Source: Rhodanobacteraceae bacterium (GTDB lineage Bacteria > Pseudomonadota > Gammaproteobacteria > Xanthomonadales > Rhodanobacteraceae). Taken from it: a stretch of DNA of 64,000 bases. The stretch lies in assembly GCA_027019085.1 (NCBI GenBank), contig JALUXG010000003.1, forward strand, positions 1-64,000, in the 5' to 3' direction. Positions 46,484-57,236 of this stretch are shown one piece after another. Each line of letters starts with the position of its first letter. Position 1 is the first letter of the stretch. Under the pieces are notes generated by a model. That model had not been told where the DNA came from. It saw only the letters and a list, made by a program, of their open reading frames with translations, and ran no database searches. Made by a program: the position numbers and the translations under genes.

Positions 46484-48267
46484 ATACGAACGCTGGCGAT
46501 GGACACAAAGTGGGCTCCTGGGCGACCTACAGGCGCCTGCTCGGATATACCCGCAGGCACTGGCCGATTGCCGTGCTGGCCGTGATCGGCATGATCGTCG
46601 ATGCCAGCGCACTGACCGGGTTCACCAGCCTCATCAAGCCGATGCTGGACAACCTGTTCACGGCTCGCGATCCGCACACCATTTTCTGGATGCCATTCTG
46701 GATCGTGGGCATTTTCTCGCTGCGCGGGCTGGGTGCGTTCATGGAGAACTACGGTACATCCCTGATCGGGCTCAACGTGGTGCAGCAGATGCGCATGGAC
46801 ATCTTCGATGCCTATTTGCGCATGCCGTCGTCCTTCTTCAACAGGGAGTCGAGTGGCCACCAGATTGCGCGCGTGACCTACACCTGCGAACAGGTTTCCA
46901 ATGCCAGCACGCAGGCGGTGAAAGTGGCCATCACGGATGGGCTGACCGTGATCGGCATGGTCGGGCTGATGTTGTGGACGAGTGCATTCCTGACCCTGGC
47001 GCTGCTGATCATGGTGCCGGTGGTGACGATCGTGGTGACCTACATCAGTCGGCGCTACCGGCGCATCGGAAAGAAAGTCCAGAATGTCATGGGCAGGGTA
47101 ACCGGCTCGGTCGACGAAGTCGTCAACGGGCAGCGCGAGGTGAAGATCTATGGCGCACAGCGCAATGAACGCGACCGATTCGAGGATGTCACGCAAACGG
47201 CGCGCCGCCTGAACATGAAGGTGGCGATTACCAGCTCGTTGTCATCGGCAACCGTGCAGACCGTTGCAGCCGGGTCGTTGGCATTGATCATATTCATGGC
47301 GACCCGCAAGCCGATCATCGACACCCTCACGCCGGGTTCCTTCACCACGATGCTGATCGCGATGGGTGCCATTCTCCCGTCCCTGAAACGGCTGACCGGC
47401 GTACAGGCAGGCATCCAGCGCGGCGTGGCGGCGGCCGAGGAACTGTTCGAGATCATGGACATGCCGCCGGAAGCCGACACCGGATCGCAGAACATCTCGC
47501 GTTGCCAGGGAGAGATACGCTATACCGATGTCCACATGCGCTATCCGGGGGCCCACGTTCCCGCACTTCGCGGCATCGACCTGCATTGCAAGCCGGGGAC
47601 TGTAACCGCACTGGTCGGTCGTTCGGGAAGTGGCAAGAGCACCCTGGTCAGCATGCTGCCGCGCTTCTACGAGCCCAGTGCAGGGCACATCGAACTGGAC
47701 GGCCGGCCACTGGATGACTTCACGCTGGCGGCTTTGCGGCGGCAGATCGCCTGGGTCGGACAACGGGTGGTCCTGTTCAACGACACGGTGGCAAACAACA
47801 TTGCCTACGGCGAACTGGCCGGTGCCAGTGAACAGGAGACCATTGCCGCGGCCGAGGCGGCCAATGCCATGGAGTTCATCCGCGAATTGCCGAATGGGCT
47901 GCACACCGTCATTGGCCAGGGAGGAAACCAGTTGTCGGGAGGGCAGCGGCAGCGTATCGCCATTGCTCGGGCGGTACTGAAGAATGCACCGATCCTGATT
48001 CTGGACGAGGCCACCTCGGCGCTCGACACCGAATCGGAGCGGCTCATCCAGCAGGCCCTGAACCGTCTCATGCGCGATCGCACCACCCTGGTTATTGCCC
48101 ATCGCCTGTCCACCATCGAGCATGCGCATCAGATTGCCGTGCTCGACCAGGGCCGGGTCATCGAGCAGGGCACGCATGAGCAGTTGCTTGCGCGTGGCGG
48201 GACTTACGCTGCCCTGCATCGCATGCAGTTTCACGATCACGATTCGGCATTGACGGGAACCGATTGA
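46480..48267 (+). CDS. msbA: lipid A export ABC transporter MsbA
   Basis: Flips core-lipid A across the inner membrane with ATP. The 595-residue half-transporter has six helices (about 25-320) and a nucleotide-binding domain with Walker A VGRSGSGKST, Q-loop, signature LSGGQRQRIAIARA, Walker B ILILDEATSALDTESE and H-loop IAHRLSTIE. The GTG start overlaps exbD; lpxK begins nine bases after its stop. msbA-lpxK is the usual pairing in proteobacteria. Confidence 0.95.
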   Translation: MNTNAGDGHKVGSWATYRRLLGYTRRHWPIAVLAVIGMIVDASALTGFTSLIKPMLDNLFTARDPHTIFWMPFWIVGIFSLRGLGAFMENYGTSLIGLNVVQQMRMDIFDAYLRMPSSFFNRESSGHQIARVTYTCEQVSNASTQAVKVAITDGLTVIGMVGLMLWTSAFLTLALLIMVPVVTIVVTYISRRYRRIGKKVQNVMGRVTGSVDEVVNGQREVKIYGAQRNERDRFEDVTQTARRLNMKVAITSSLSSATVQTVAAGSLALIIFMATRKPIIDTLTPGSFTTMLIAMGAILPSLKRLTGVQAGIQRGVAAAEELFEIMDMPPEADTGSQNISRCQGEIRYTDVHMRYPGAHVPALRGIDLHCKPGTVTALVGRSGSGKSTLVSMLPRFYEPSAGHIELDGRPLDDFTLAALRRQIAWVGQRVVLFNDTVANNIAYGELAGASEQETIAAAEAANAMEFIRELPNGLHTVIGQGGNQLSGGQRQRIAIARAVLKNAPILILDEATSALDTESERLIQQALNRLMRDRTTLVIAHRLSTIEHAHQIAVLDQGRVIEQGTHEQLLARGGTYAALHRMQFHDHDSALTGTD

Positions 48268-48275
48268 GGATAGCC

Positions 48276-49331
48276 ATGGCAGCGGGGCATCGCACGAAAA
48301 GGCGAGGGCGGGGGATACAGGCCCTTGTCCAGCGTCGCTGGTACGAACGCAGTCCGCCGCGATCACTCGTCTTGCTGGGGCTGGCCCGGTTGTACGGCTG
48401 GCTCGTCAGGCACCGGCAGAAAACCTTCAGGCAGGCGCACTCGACGGTGCGTCTTCCCGTGCCAGTGATCGTCGTCGGCAACATCACGGTTGGCGGTACC
48501 GGCAAGACACCGCTCACCATTGCGCTGGTCGAGGCCTTGCGTGAGCACGGCAGGCATCCCGGGGTGGTCAGCCGTGGTTACGGCGGGCAACGTCACGTGC
48601 CGGAACTTCTCGGCGACCACCCGGACCCCGAGGAGGTGGGCGATGAACCCTGCCTGATCCGTGTGCGTACCGGGGCGCCCGTCGCGGTGGGGCGTGATCG
48701 CCCGGCTGCCGCGCGCCTGCTTGTCGAGGCAGGTGTGGACGTGGTGGTGGCCGACGATGGCCTGCAGCATTATCCGCTGCAGCGCGATATCGAGATCTGC
48801 GTGATCGACGGCATGCGCCGGTTCGGCAATGGATGCCTGTTGCCGGCGGGACCGTTGCGTGAACCCCTGGAGCGCCTCTCCCGGGTCGATTTCATGGTCT
48901 GCAACGGCGGCGTGCCCGGCACTGGGGAAGTGCCCATGCGGTTGATGGGCGACATGGCGTACCCGTTGCTCGGTGAAAAACCACCGATTGCATTGCATAC
49001 CCTGGCCGGGAGGCGCGTTCATGCGATTGCGGCCATCGGCAATCCGCAGCGATTTTTCGACAGCCTGCGTGCGCAACGCATCGAGGTGACGGAACACTCA
49101 TTTCCAGACCATTACGCCTTTGCGGAGCGGGATCTGGACTTCGGTGACGACCTGCCGGTACTGATGACCGGCAAGGATGCGGTCAAGTGCATCTATTTTG
49201 CCCATACGAACTGGTACAGCGTGCCGGTCCGGGCCAGGCTTCCCGATGCCTTCATCCAGGACATCGTCGCGCGCCTGCAGCGCGTCCGTCCTGGCTCATC
49301 GCGCAGGGATCGGTCGTCTTCGCGATCATGA
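48276..49331 (+). CDS. lpxK: tetraacyldisaccharide 4'-kinase
   Basis: Phosphorylates the 4' position of the lipid A precursor at the inner membrane. The 351-residue enzyme has a Walker A GNITVGGTGKTPL, then VSRGYGG, the DDGLQH motif in VADDGLQHYPLQRDIEICVID, and FPDHYAF near the C-terminus. GAGGAT precedes ATG at 48276; a TTG 12 bases upstream is possible. Its stop overlaps the epmA start in ATGA. Confidence 0.95.
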   Translation: MAAGHRTKRRGRGIQALVQRRWYERSPPRSLVLLGLARLYGWLVRHRQKTFRQAHSTVRLPVPVIVVGNITVGGTGKTPLTIALVEALREHGRHPGVVSRGYGGQRHVPELLGDHPDPEEVGDEPCLIRVRTGAPVAVGRDRPAAARLLVEAGVDVVVADDGLQHYPLQRDIEICVIDGMRRFGNGCLLPAGPLREPLERLSRVDFMVCNGGVPGTGEVPMRLMGDMAYPLLGEKPPIALHTLAGRRVHAIAAIGNPQRFFDSLRAQRIEVTEHSFPDHYAFAERDLDFGDDLPVLMTGKDAVKCIYFAHTNWYSVPVRARLPDAFIQDIVARLQRVRPGSSRRDRSSSRS

Positions 49332-50290
49332 GCGACGCTTCGTCCCGCCGCGAATGCATGCAACAGCGTGCACGCCTGTATGCCGATATCCGCCGGTTCT
49401 TCGCAGATCGCAGCGTGCTCGAACTGGAGACGCCGGTGCTGTCGGCCGCTGGCAATACCGACCCCAACATCGAAAGTTTCCATACCCGTTTCAACGGGCA
49501 TGTCGATGCCGGAGCCGGGGTCCGTTATCTGCGCACCTCGCCGGAGTTTGCACTCAAACGGTTGCTTGCCGAGGGCATCGGGGATTGCTATGAACTTGGA
49601 CGGGTGTTTCGCAACGGTGAATCGGGGTCACGTCACAATCCGGAATTCACCATGCTCGAGTGGTACCGGGTCGGCTGGGACGAGCGCCGTCTTGCACGGG
49701 AGGTCGTGGAGATGACGCAAATGATCCTGGCGGGGGTCGGGCGTTCCGTGGGCGTGCGTGTGCTGGGATACATGGAACTGTACCGTTCGGCACTAGGCCT
49801 GGATCCCCATGTTGCCGGCATCGAATCGCTCAAGGCGCCATTGCGTGCGTATGCCATCAACGAGGATGGGCTGGAACGCGATGACTGGCTTGACCTGCTG
49901 ATGACACACTGTCTGCAGCCGTATTTTCCAGCGGATGTCATCACCGTGATCCATGATTACCCAGCCAGTCAGTGTGCACTGGCGCAGGTCCGCGACGGTT
50001 CGCCACCGGTTGCCGAACGCTTCGAGGTCTATCTCGGCCCGCAGGAACTGGCCAACGGCTATCACGAACTGCGCGATGCCGCCGAGCAGCGTCGCCGGCA
50101 CGAACGCGACAACTGTTTGCGTCGACGCCGTGGACAGCAAGCGGTCCCGATCGACGAGAACTTGCTAGGTGTTCTTGCTGACATGCCCGATTGTTCGGGA
50201 GTAGCGCTGGGCGTGGACCGTCTGCTCATGGCCATGCTGGGCAGCGAGGCCATGTCCGACGTGCTCGCATTCGATTTTGCATCGGCCTGA
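49328..50290 (+). CDS. epmA: EF-P (R)-beta-lysine ligase EpmA
   Basis: Class II lysyl-tRNA-synthetase-like enzyme of 320 residues without an anticodon domain, which attaches (R)-beta-lysine to elongation factor P. Motif 2 (RNGESGSRHNPEFTMLEWYR) and motif 3 (GVALGVDRLLMAMLG) are clear, with RYLRTSPEFALKRLLAEGIGDCYELG between. The first ATG overlaps lpxK, so it is coupled to the envelope operon. EpmB and EF-P are not in the window. Confidence 0.92.
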   Translation: MSDASSRRECMQQRARLYADIRRFFADRSVLELETPVLSAAGNTDPNIESFHTRFNGHVDAGAGVRYLRTSPEFALKRLLAEGIGDCYELGRVFRNGESGSRHNPEFTMLEWYRVGWDERRLAREVVEMTQMILAGVGRSVGVRVLGYMELYRSALGLDPHVAGIESLKAPLRAYAINEDGLERDDWLDLLMTHCLQPYFPADVITVIHDYPASQCALAQVRDGSPPVAERFEVYLGPQELANGYHELRDAAEQRRRHERDNCLRRRRGQQAVPIDENLLGVLADMPDCSGVALGVDRLLMAMLGSEAMSDVLAFDFASA

Positions 50291-50298
50291 GAGCATCC

Positions 50299-50985
50299 CT
50301 AGAACTCCAGGTCCACGGCTGCGCATAGATAGTCCACCAGCGGAGCGACCTGCCTGAAGCTGCGAACGACTTCCGCCAGCAGTCCCGGCGAACAGACCAG
50401 CTGATCGTCCAGGGGCATGCCCGCAGCCAGGCTCTTGAGCTTGAGGTCTTCGATCAGCTCGTGCCCGGGATCGAATCCGCGTGGCGGGCGCTTGAGGCGT
50501 TCGCCATGGAACTGGAACTGCCTGCGGAAGGAGGGGCGTGTAGTCGCTCGTTTCCATCCAGCCGGGTTGTCGACGATGAACTGACGCAGGCGTCGCAGCG
50601 TCGGAGCCTCGGGGTGCCAGATGCCGCCGCCGACGAAGCATCGGCCTGGTTCGATGTGCAGATAGAACGAGGGGGCATGGACTTCCCGGCGACGTTCGTG
50701 GAACACGCGTGCGCCGCTCCAGGTCTTGTACGGCATCTTGTTCTTCGAGAACCGCACGTCGCGATGGATGCGGAACAGCGAGCCGCCCTGTTTGCGAGGA
50801 TCGGCCCGGAAATGCGGGCTGATTTGCGCGACCGGACCCTGAAGGTCCGCAATCAGTGCCAGGAAGGGTTCGCGTAGATAAGCCTCGTACTGGTCGCGAT
50901 GCGCGGCAAACCACTCTCGCGTGTTGTGCCTGTCGAGCTGGCGCAGGAAACCAAAACTGGCGGCAGTGAAGTAGAGGGTACTCAT
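50299..50985 (-). CDS. DUF2461 family protein
   Basis: A 228-residue protein of DUF2461 (TIGR02453). Recognisable parts are FLRQLDRHNTREWFAAHRDQYE, FRIHRDVRFSKNKMPYKTWSGA and FYLHIEPGRCFVGGGIWHPE. Function is not established for this family. Its ATG overlaps the stop of exonuclease I (ATGA), so it is co-translated with that DNA repair enzyme; a role in DNA metabolism is inference. It converges with epmA, with eight bases between the ends. Confidence 0.88.
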   Translation of the reverse strand: MSTLYFTAASFGFLRQLDRHNTREWFAAHRDQYEAYLREPFLALIADLQGPVAQISPHFRADPRKQGGSLFRIHRDVRFSKNKMPYKTWSGARVFHERRREVHAPSFYLHIEPGRCFVGGGIWHPEAPTLRRLRQFIVDNPAGWKRATTRPSFRRQFQFHGERLKRPPRGFDPGHELIEDLKLKSLAAGMPLDDQLVCSPGLLAEVVRSFRQVAPLVDYLCAAVDLEF

Positions 50986-52436
50986 GCGCCGGGCTGAAGT
51001 CCGAGTTCATAGGCCAGATCGCGTCCCCAGGCATCGAGCTGGTCGAGCAACCCCTTGGCATCGTCGCCTTGGGCGTCCTTTCGCAAGCGTTGCAACAGGG
51101 GGAAATATTCGGAAAGTGGCAGCGTGCTCAATGGATGCGTGCCGACGATGCGCTGCCGCCGGAAGTCGTCCCAGCGATTCTTTTCGTCAGCATCCAGCAA
51201 GTCGGGCCAGTTCCGGGCCCGGTACCGGAACAGCAGTTCGCCATAGCGAGGGTCCTGCAATCCGAAGTTTCGGCTCAGGTCCTGCGGCGGGGTGGCACGC
51301 ACCGTATCCAGACGCTTGCGGTCGGCGTCGGAAACGAACCCGTCGTAGAGCGCAAGTTCGGGATCCTCGGCGGGAGGCAGGTCGGCAGCATGGGCGAAGA
51401 CCTCCTGCACCTTGTGCATGATGCCCGTGGCCGCCAGCAACTCGGAGCGGTGTACCTTGCAACGCGGCATGTCCAGGCCGATGCGTGTGGTATCCACGCC
51501 CTCGAGGGTGGATACGGGGGCAAGGGCGGGTGAACGATTGACGTGTATTGTGCGCAGCGGAATGCGCTCGACGTCTTCGGGCAGGTCGCGTCGCGGGGTG
51601 AAGACGCGGTCGGCGATTTCTTCGGGGTCGAGCACGATCAGGTCGACGGGATTGACGCTCAGGTCGTAGACGATGATCTCGTTGTCGCGCGCTGGATGGC
51701 GTGCCAGGGGCACAATCAGGGTCAGACAACCGTTACGTGCCGGGTAGCGCGACGAAACATGCACCAGTGCCGGCTTGTGGACCGTGTCCAGCAGTTCGAG
51801 CACACGCTTCTTGCGTCGAAGTTCGAAATACCAGGACCACAGTCGGGGCTGTTTGTCGCGTATCAGTCTGGCCAGTGCCAGCAGAGCCTGCACGTCGGAA
51901 AGAGCGTCGTGTGCACGTTGCTGTTCCAGGCCGTTGGCTGCAGCCAGATCCTCGAGCCGGAAGCTCGGAGAGCCGTCCTCGCGTAGCGGCCATTCGATCC
52001 CCTGTGGGCGCAACGCATGGCACATCCGGGTCAGGTCGATGAGATCCCAGCGCGAATTGCCCTGTTGCCATTCGCGGGCATAGGGGTCGTAGAAGTTCCG
52101 GTACAGCATGTGCCGCGTGAACTCGTCGTCGAAACGCAAGGAGTTGTAGCCTACGGTGCAGGTGCCGGGCAGACTCAGTTCCTCATGCACCCTGGCGGCA
52201 AACTCGGCTTCACTCAGGCCTTCGTGCATGGCCCGCTGGGGTGTGATGCCGGTAACCAGGCAGGCTTCGGGCCGGGGCAGGGCATCACGCGGTGGCCGGC
52301 AGAAAAGCATGACCGGGTCGCCGACAGGCTCCAGATCCAGCGTGGAGCGCACAGCAGCGAATTGCAGGACCCGGTCCCGTCGCGGATCCGTGCCGGTGGT
52401 TTCATAGTCATGCCAGAGGAAACTTGCATCGCTCAT
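50982..52436 (-). CDS. sbcB: exodeoxyribonuclease I
   Basis: Processive 3'-5' single-strand DNA exonuclease used in mismatch repair and recombination. The 484-residue enzyme has the DEDD exonuclease domain with WHDYETTG, the [17 protein letters not shown]xo II motif, and [16 protein letters not shown], followed by SH3-like and C-terminal helical domains ([23 protein letters not shown]). Family length is usual (about 475). It is transcribed with DUF2461 and diverges from orn across 68 bases. Confidence 0.94.
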   Translation of the reverse strand: MSDASFLWHDYETTGTDPRRDRVLQFAAVRSTLDLEPVGDPVMLFCRPPRDALPRPEACLVTGITPQRAMHEGLSEAEFAARVHEELSLPGTCTVGYNSLRFDDEFTRHMLYRNFYDPYAREWQQGNSRWDLIDLTRMCHALRPQGIEWPLREDGSPSFRLEDLAAANGLEQQRAHDALSDVQALLALARLIRDKQPRLWSWYFELRRKKRVLELLDTVHKPALVHVSSRYPARNGCLTLIVPLARHPARDNEIIVYDLSVNPVDLIVLDPEEIADRVFTPRRDLPEDVERIPLRTIHVNRSPALAPVSTLEGVDTTRIGLDMPRCKVHRSELLAATGIMHKVQEVFAHAADLPPAEDPELALYDGFVSDADRKRLDTVRATPPQDLSRNFGLQDPRYGELLFRYRARNWPDLLDADEKNRWDDFRRQRIVGTHPLSTLPLSEYFPLLQRLRKDAQGDDAKGLLDQLDAWGRDLAYELGLQPGA

Positions 52437-52504
52437 GTACCCATCTTCGCATGAGCAAAGGTCGATGGTCGCCCTGCTACACTCGCTTTCCCGGAGGAGC
52501 AGCC

Positions 52505-53074
52505 ATGGCCCAGCACGAAGACAACCTGATCTGGATCGATCTGGAAATGACCGGCCTGGACACGGAACACGATTCGATTCTGGAAATCGCCACGGTGGTG
52601 ACCGATCGCCAGTTGAAGGTGCTTGCCGAAGGCCCGGTGTTCGCCATCGCCCATGCCGAATCGCGCCTGCAGGCCATGGATGACTGGAATCGCAACCAGC
52701 ACGGCGGATCGGGGCTCTGGGAGCGGGTGCGCTCGTCCGGGGTCGATCATGCCCAGGCCGAAGCGGAGACGCTCGCCTTCCTCGTTGAATGGGTGCCGGC
52801 CGGCCAGTCGCCGATGTGCGGCAACTCCATCTGCCAGGACCGCCGCTTCCTGTACCGGCAGATGCCCGCGCTGGAGCGCTATTTCCATTACCGCAACCTG
52901 GATGTGTCGACGCTCAAGGAGCTGGCGCGACGCTGGGCTCCCCAGATCGCCCGCGGTATTGGCAAGACCAGCGCGCATACTGCGCTCAGCGATATCCACG
53001 ATTCCATCGAGGAACTGCGCTACTACCGTCGTCACATGGGCGCGCTGGCCGGGTTGCCGGAGGCGGCAACGTGA
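52505..53074 (+). CDS. orn: oligoribonuclease
   Basis: DEDDh 3'-5' exoribonuclease of 189 residues that degrades very short RNA and pGpG, the product of EAL phosphodiesterases. Exo [11 protein letters not shown], Exo [17 protein letters not shown] and Exo [21 protein letters not shown] are all present. The ATG at 52505 follows a very strong GGAGGAG. Its stop overlaps the folP GTG start (GTGA). In this genome it would finish the turnover of c-di-GMP begun by EAL proteins such as the one at 13886. Confidence 0.96.
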   Translation: MAQHEDNLIWIDLEMTGLDTEHDSILEIATVVTDRQLKVLAEGPVFAIAHAESRLQAMDDWNRNQHGGSGLWERVRSSGVDHAQAEAETLAFLVEWVPAGQSPMCGNSICQDRRFLYRQMPALERYFHYRNLDVSTLKELARRWAPQIARGIGKTSAHTALSDIHDSIEELRYYRRHMGALAGLPEAAT

Positions 53075-53982
53075 GCCAGCTGTACGGCGAGGACGGCATC
53101 CCCTGCCTGGATTGTGGCGGGCGGATGCTGAGGCTGGACAGGCCGAGGGTGGTGGGTATCGTCAATGTCACGCCCGATTCATTCTCAGACGGCGGAGCAC
53201 ATGCCGAGACCGGTGCGGCCATCGAGCATGGACTGAAATTGCTTGAACACGGTGCCGACATGCTCGACATCGGTGGAGAGTCCACCCGTCCCGGTGCACG
53301 GGACGTGGACGTGGACGAGGAAGTGCGCCGGGTCATCCCGGTCATCCGCGGTCTTTCCAGACAGTGCAGCGCCCCCTTGTCGGTAGACACCTCCAAGCCG
53401 GCGGTGATGCGTGCCGCGGTGGAGGCCGGCGCCGGCATGATCAACGATGTGCGTGCGCTGCGCGAGGCCGGTTCCCTGGAAGCGGCTGCCGAGCTGGGCG
53501 TTCCGGTGTGCCTGATGCACATGCAGGGGCAGCCCCGCAGCATGCAGTCGGCGCCGCACTATGACGACGTGGTGGCGCAGGTGCATCGTTTTCTTGCCGA
53601 ACGGGTGTTCGCCTGCGAGATGGCCGGCATCGACAAGCGCCGGGTACTGGTCGATCCGGGGTTCGGCTTCGGCAAGTTGCTGGAGCACAATCTGGCCCTG
53701 CTGAGGGCAATCGGCCAGTTTGTCGACCTGGCGGCCGGGGTGTACGTCGGCCTGTCACGCAAATCGATGATCGGCGCCATCACTGGGCACGAATCGCCCA
53801 CAGACCGGCTGGCCGGCTCGCTGGCCGCCACCCTGGTTGCGGTGCAGCGCGGCGCGGTGCTGGTGCGCACGCACGATGTGGCGGCCACGGTCGATGCTTT
53901 GAAAGTGTGGAAGGCCGTTCATGACGGTGATACAGGCGCCAGGCCGTCCGATTCACCGACGAGCTGGCCGGACGAGGATTGA
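53071..53982 (+). CDS. folP: dihydropteroate synthase
   Basis: Condenses 4-aminobenzoate with hydroxymethyl-dihydropterin pyrophosphate in folate synthesis; target of sulfonamides. The 303-residue TIM barrel shows [39 protein letters not shown] and DPGFGFGK. Start is GTG at 53071 with GGAGG before it, overlapping orn. glmM follows after about 58 bases, a folP-glmM pairing common in proteobacteria. Confidence 0.94.
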   Translation: MSQLYGEDGIPCLDCGGRMLRLDRPRVVGIVNVTPDSFSDGGAHAETGAAIEHGLKLLEHGADMLDIGGESTRPGARDVDVDEEVRRVIPVIRGLSRQCSAPLSVDTSKPAVMRAAVEAGAGMINDVRALREAGSLEAAAELGVPVCLMHMQGQPRSMQSAPHYDDVVAQVHRFLAERVFACEMAGIDKRRVLVDPGFGFGKLLEHNLALLRAIGQFVDLAAGVYVGLSRKSMIGAITGHESPTDRLAGSLAATLVAVQRGAVLVRTHDVAATVDALKVWKAVHDGDTGARPSDSPTSWPDED

Positions 53983-54040
53983 ATGCTTGTCCGGCAGGGT
54001 GGCCGCATCCTGCCGGGATTCGCGAGAAAGGTGCAAGGAC

Positions 54041-55393
54041 ATGGCGCAACGTAAATATTTCGGTACGGACGGCATCCGCGGACGGGTCGGGCAATGGCCC
54101 GTCACCGCCGAATTCATGCTGCGACTGGGACGCGCGGCTGGTGTATCGTTGCGTGGCGGCAGGGATCGCGCGACGGTCCTGATCGGCAAGGACACGCGGG
54201 TGTCGGGTTACATGTTCGAGTCGGCCCTCGAGGCAGGCCTGGTTGCCGCCGGTGCCGATGTGCTTCTGCTCGGCCCGATGCCTACGCCGGCGGTGGCCTT
54301 CCTCACGCGCAGTCTGCGTGCCACAGCCGGTATCGTCATCAGTGCCTCGCACAATGCGTTCGAGGACAACGGCATCAAGTTCTTCTCCGCCATGGGCGAA
54401 AAGCTTGAGGACGCCGTCGAGGCCGCCATCGAGCGCGAAGTCGATGCCGACTTCGTCACCGTTCCGTCAGCCGGGCTGGGCAAGGCGCGACGCATCGCCG
54501 ATGCCGAAGCGCGATACGTGGAATTCTGCAAGAGCACGGTGCACGAGGACTTCGACCTCAAGGGACTCAAGCTCGTGCTCGACTGTGCCCATGGCGCGAC
54601 CTACCAGGTGGCGCCCAAGGTGTTTGCCGAACTCGGTGCCGATGTCCATCTGGTCGGCGCCAGGCCCGACGGGTTCAACATCAATGCTGGCGTCGGTTCG
54701 ACGCATCCGGAGGCCTTGCGGCAGGCCGTGCTGGATTCCGGTGCGGACATGGGCATTGCTTTCGACGGCGACGGCGACCGGGTGCAGATGGTGGACAGGA
54801 ACGGTGTCATCGCCGATGGCGACGACCTTCTCTTTGTGCTGGCCAAGGCATGGCATCGCGCCGGGACCCTGCGAGGGCCTGTGGTCGGCACGCAGATGAG
54901 CAATTACGGTTTCGAAAAGGCCCTGGCGGGACTTGGCATCGAACTGGTGCGCGCACGGGTCGGCGACCGGTACGTGCTGCAACAGCTCAAGTCCCGAGGT
55001 GGAGTGCTCGGTGGGGAGACCTCGGGGCATATCCTGTGCCTGGACCGCGCCAGCACCGGCGATGGCATCGTGTCCGCGCTGGCTGTCCTCGAGTCCCTGC
55101 GCAGCGAAGACGCCGATCTTGCCGAGGTGCGCAAGGGCATGCGCAAACTGCCGCAGGTCATGATCAATGTGCCGGTTGCCGGGCATGCCGCAAAGTTGCT
55201 TGCATCCGATGTCGTGCAGCAGGCCATCGAAACGGCGCGCCAGCGCCTGACTGGACGGGGCAGGGCTTTCCTGCGCCCTTCGGGTACCGAGCCCCTGATT
55301 CGCGTCACCGTGGAAGGCGAGGACGCGGCGGAAGTGCATGACGTGGCGCAAGCCCTGGCAGACGTCGTAAAATCGGCTCACTCACGCTCGTGA
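54041..55393 (+). CDS. glmM: phosphoglucosamine mutase
   Basis: Converts glucosamine 6-phosphate to the 1-phosphate for UDP-GlcNAc, so for peptidoglycan and lipid A. The 450-residue enzyme carries the phosphoserine S103 in VISASHN, metal loop [24 protein letters not shown] for sugar binding and the phosphate loop [15 protein letters not shown]. It starts [14 protein letters not shown] as in the family; AAGGA lies before the ATG. Confidence 0.96.
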   Translation: MAQRKYFGTDGIRGRVGQWPVTAEFMLRLGRAAGVSLRGGRDRATVLIGKDTRVSGYMFESALEAGLVAAGADVLLLGPMPTPAVAFLTRSLRATAGIVISASHNAFEDNGIKFFSAMGEKLEDAVEAAIEREVDADFVTVPSAGLGKARRIADAEARYVEFCKSTVHEDFDLKGLKLVLDCAHGATYQVAPKVFAELGADVHLVGARPDGFNINAGVGSTHPEALRQAVLDSGADMGIAFDGDGDRVQMVDRNGVIADGDDLLFVLAKAWHRAGTLRGPVVGTQMSNYGFEKALAGLGIELVRARVGDRYVLQQLKSRGGVLGGETSGHILCLDRASTGDGIVSALAVLESLRSEDADLAEVRKGMRKLPQVMINVPVAGHAAKLLASDVVQQAIETARQRLTGRGRAFLRPSGTEPLIRVTVEGEDAAEVHDVAQALADVVKSAHSRS

Positions 55394-55471
55394 GCCTGCG
55401 GGGTACACGCCCCACCAGGACGCCATGGACGGCCCGACGTGTACACCTGTCACGCCATCCTGGAGCAGAAC

Positions 55472-56407
55472 ATGCAACACGTACCCACTCTCGACATCCG
55501 CCGTTTCGATTCCGACAGGAAAGCCTTCGTCGAGGAACTCGGCACGGCCTATCGCACTTTCGGTTTCTGCTGCATCAGCGGCCACGGCGTGGACACGAAC
55601 CTGATCAACCGTGCCTATGTCGCCTTCCGGCAGTTTTTTGCCCTGCCGCTGGACGTGAAGATGAAATACCACGTGCCGGGCAGTGGCGGTGCCCGCGGCT
55701 ATACCCCCTTCAAGGTCGAGACCGCCAAGGACAGCGAGTATCCCGATCTCAAGGAGTTCTGGCATATCGGCCGCGAGCTCGAACCCGGGTCACGCTTCGC
55801 CGGCACCCTGCCTGTGAACCTGTGGCCGGCGGAGGTCCCGGGGATGCGCGAGTACGGCTACGGCCTGTTCCAGGCGCTCGACCGGCTCGGTGCCAGGGTG
55901 TTGCGTGCACTGGCTCTGCATGTCGGGCTGCCCGAGCACTACTTCGATGACAGGATCGACCAGGGCAATTCGATCCTGCGCCCCATTCATTACCCGCCCA
56001 TAGAACAGGCCGAACTGCCAAACGTGCGCGCCGGTGCGCACGAGGACATCAATCTGATTACCCTGCTGGTCGGCGCCAGCACTGCGGGACTGGAAGTGCT
56101 CACGCGCGAGGGGGCCTGGCTGCCGATCACCACCGAGGGCGATGCCATCGTGGTCAACATTGGCGACATGCTGCAGCGACTGACCAACCACGTCTACCCG
56201 TCGACGACCCATCGCGTGGTCAACCCGCCGGGTGCGGATGCGCGCAAGCCGCGTTATTCGGTGCCCTATTTCCTGCACCCCAATTCCGATGTCGTGCTCG
56301 ATCCAGTGCCGCAATGCATCACGCCGGACAACCTCAGCCGCTATGACACCTCGATCACGGCGGATGAATATCTCCAGCAGCGGCTGCGGGAAATCCGGCT
56401 GATCTGA
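55472..56407 (+). CDS. isopenicillin N synthase-like Fe(II)/2-oxoglutarate oxygenase
   Basis: Non-heme iron oxygenase family protein of 311 residues. Iron ligands H and D appear in AHEDINLITLL and the second histidine in STTHRVVNP; the co-substrate arginine is in RYSVPYFLHP. The N-terminal DIOX_N half has GFCCISGHGVD. Substrate is unknown; in bacteria such proteins rarely make antibiotics and often act on small acids or amino acids. ATG at 55472 follows GGAG. The SDR gene converges from the other side with 13 bases between. Confidence 0.85.
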   Translation: MQHVPTLDIRRFDSDRKAFVEELGTAYRTFGFCCISGHGVDTNLINRAYVAFRQFFALPLDVKMKYHVPGSGGARGYTPFKVETAKDSEYPDLKEFWHIGRELEPGSRFAGTLPVNLWPAEVPGMREYGYGLFQALDRLGARVLRALALHVGLPEHYFDDRIDQGNSILRPIHYPPIEQAELPNVRAGAHEDINLITLLVGASTAGLEVLTREGAWLPITTEGDAIVVNIGDMLQRLTNHVYPSTTHRVVNPPGADARKPRYSVPYFLHPNSDVVLDPVPQCITPDNLSRYDTSITADEYLQQRLREIRLI

Positions 56408-56420
56408 TTTCCGTGTCGCG

Positions 56421-57236
56421 TCAGCCCCCGTCCAGATCGCGATAACGCGAGGACTGGCTGGCAGCCAGTCGCAGCGCGATGCGGTCGGGGAGGATGTCGG
56501 ACAGTGCCTTGATCATGCGGTTGACGCGCCCGGTGACATGCACCGCATCACCGCGTTCGAGCGCATCCAGGCCCTGCCGGGCAACCGTGTCGGCATCCAT
56601 CCACATCCACTTTGGCATGCGCGAAACACGCTCGCGGGTGCCGGTGACATCATGAAATTCGCTGTAGGTGAAACCCGGGCACAAGGCGCAGGCGTGCACG
56701 CCGCGATCGCGGTTCTCGAGTGCCAGCGACTGCGAGAAGCGGATCATGTAGGCCTTCACGGCCGCATACAGGGTATGTCCGACCGAGCCGGGCAGGTGGC
56801 CTGCCAGCGAGGCGACGTTCAGGATGCCGCCACGGTGTCGTTGCTGCATCGCCGGAAGCAACCGATAGGTCAGTTCCGTCGGAGCATGCAGCAATACCTG
56901 GAGAAAGGCGGCATGGGATCCCCAAGAGGGCTGTTCGAACCGGCCGGGGACACCATAGCCCGCGTTGTTGACCAGCAGGTCGATGTCCAGGGCGCGTTCC
57001 TCCAGGGCATCGACAAGGCGTCGAGGTGCCAGCGGATCGGCAAGATCCTCGACCAGGACATGCGCGGTGATGCCCGATGCATGCTGCAGGCGCTCGGCCA
57101 GCGCCTTGAGCCGCATGCCCCGTCGTGCGGTGAGTACCAGGTCGTATCCGCGTGCCGCGAGGGCACTCGCGATGGCTTCACCGATGCCGGCCGAAGCGCC
57201 TGTAACCATTGCGATGGGGCGTATTTGCGTCGACAT
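56421..57236 (-). CDS. SDR family oxidoreductase
   Basis: NAD(P)-dependent short-chain dehydrogenase of 271 residues. Rossmann motif TGASAGIGEAIA at the N-terminus, NNAGYG, the catalytic serine in LNVASLAGHLPG and YxxxK as YAAVKAY are all present, followed by PGFTYSEFHD. Substrate cannot be told from sequence. The ATG at 57236 follows GAGG. The frame is open further upstream but lacks family similarity. It diverges from tpiA. Confidence 0.87.
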   Translation of the reverse strand: MSTQIRPIAMVTGASAGIGEAIASALAARGYDLVLTARRGMRLKALAERLQHASGITAHVLVEDLADPLAPRRLVDALEERALDIDLLVNNAGYGVPGRFEQPSWGSHAAFLQVLLHAPTELTYRLLPAMQQRHRGGILNVASLAGHLPGSVGHTLYAAVKAYMIRFSQSLALENRDRGVHACALCPGFTYSEFHDVTGTRERVSRMPKWMWMDADTVARQGLDALERGDAVHVTGRVNRMIKALSDILPDRIALRLAASQSSRYRDLDGG

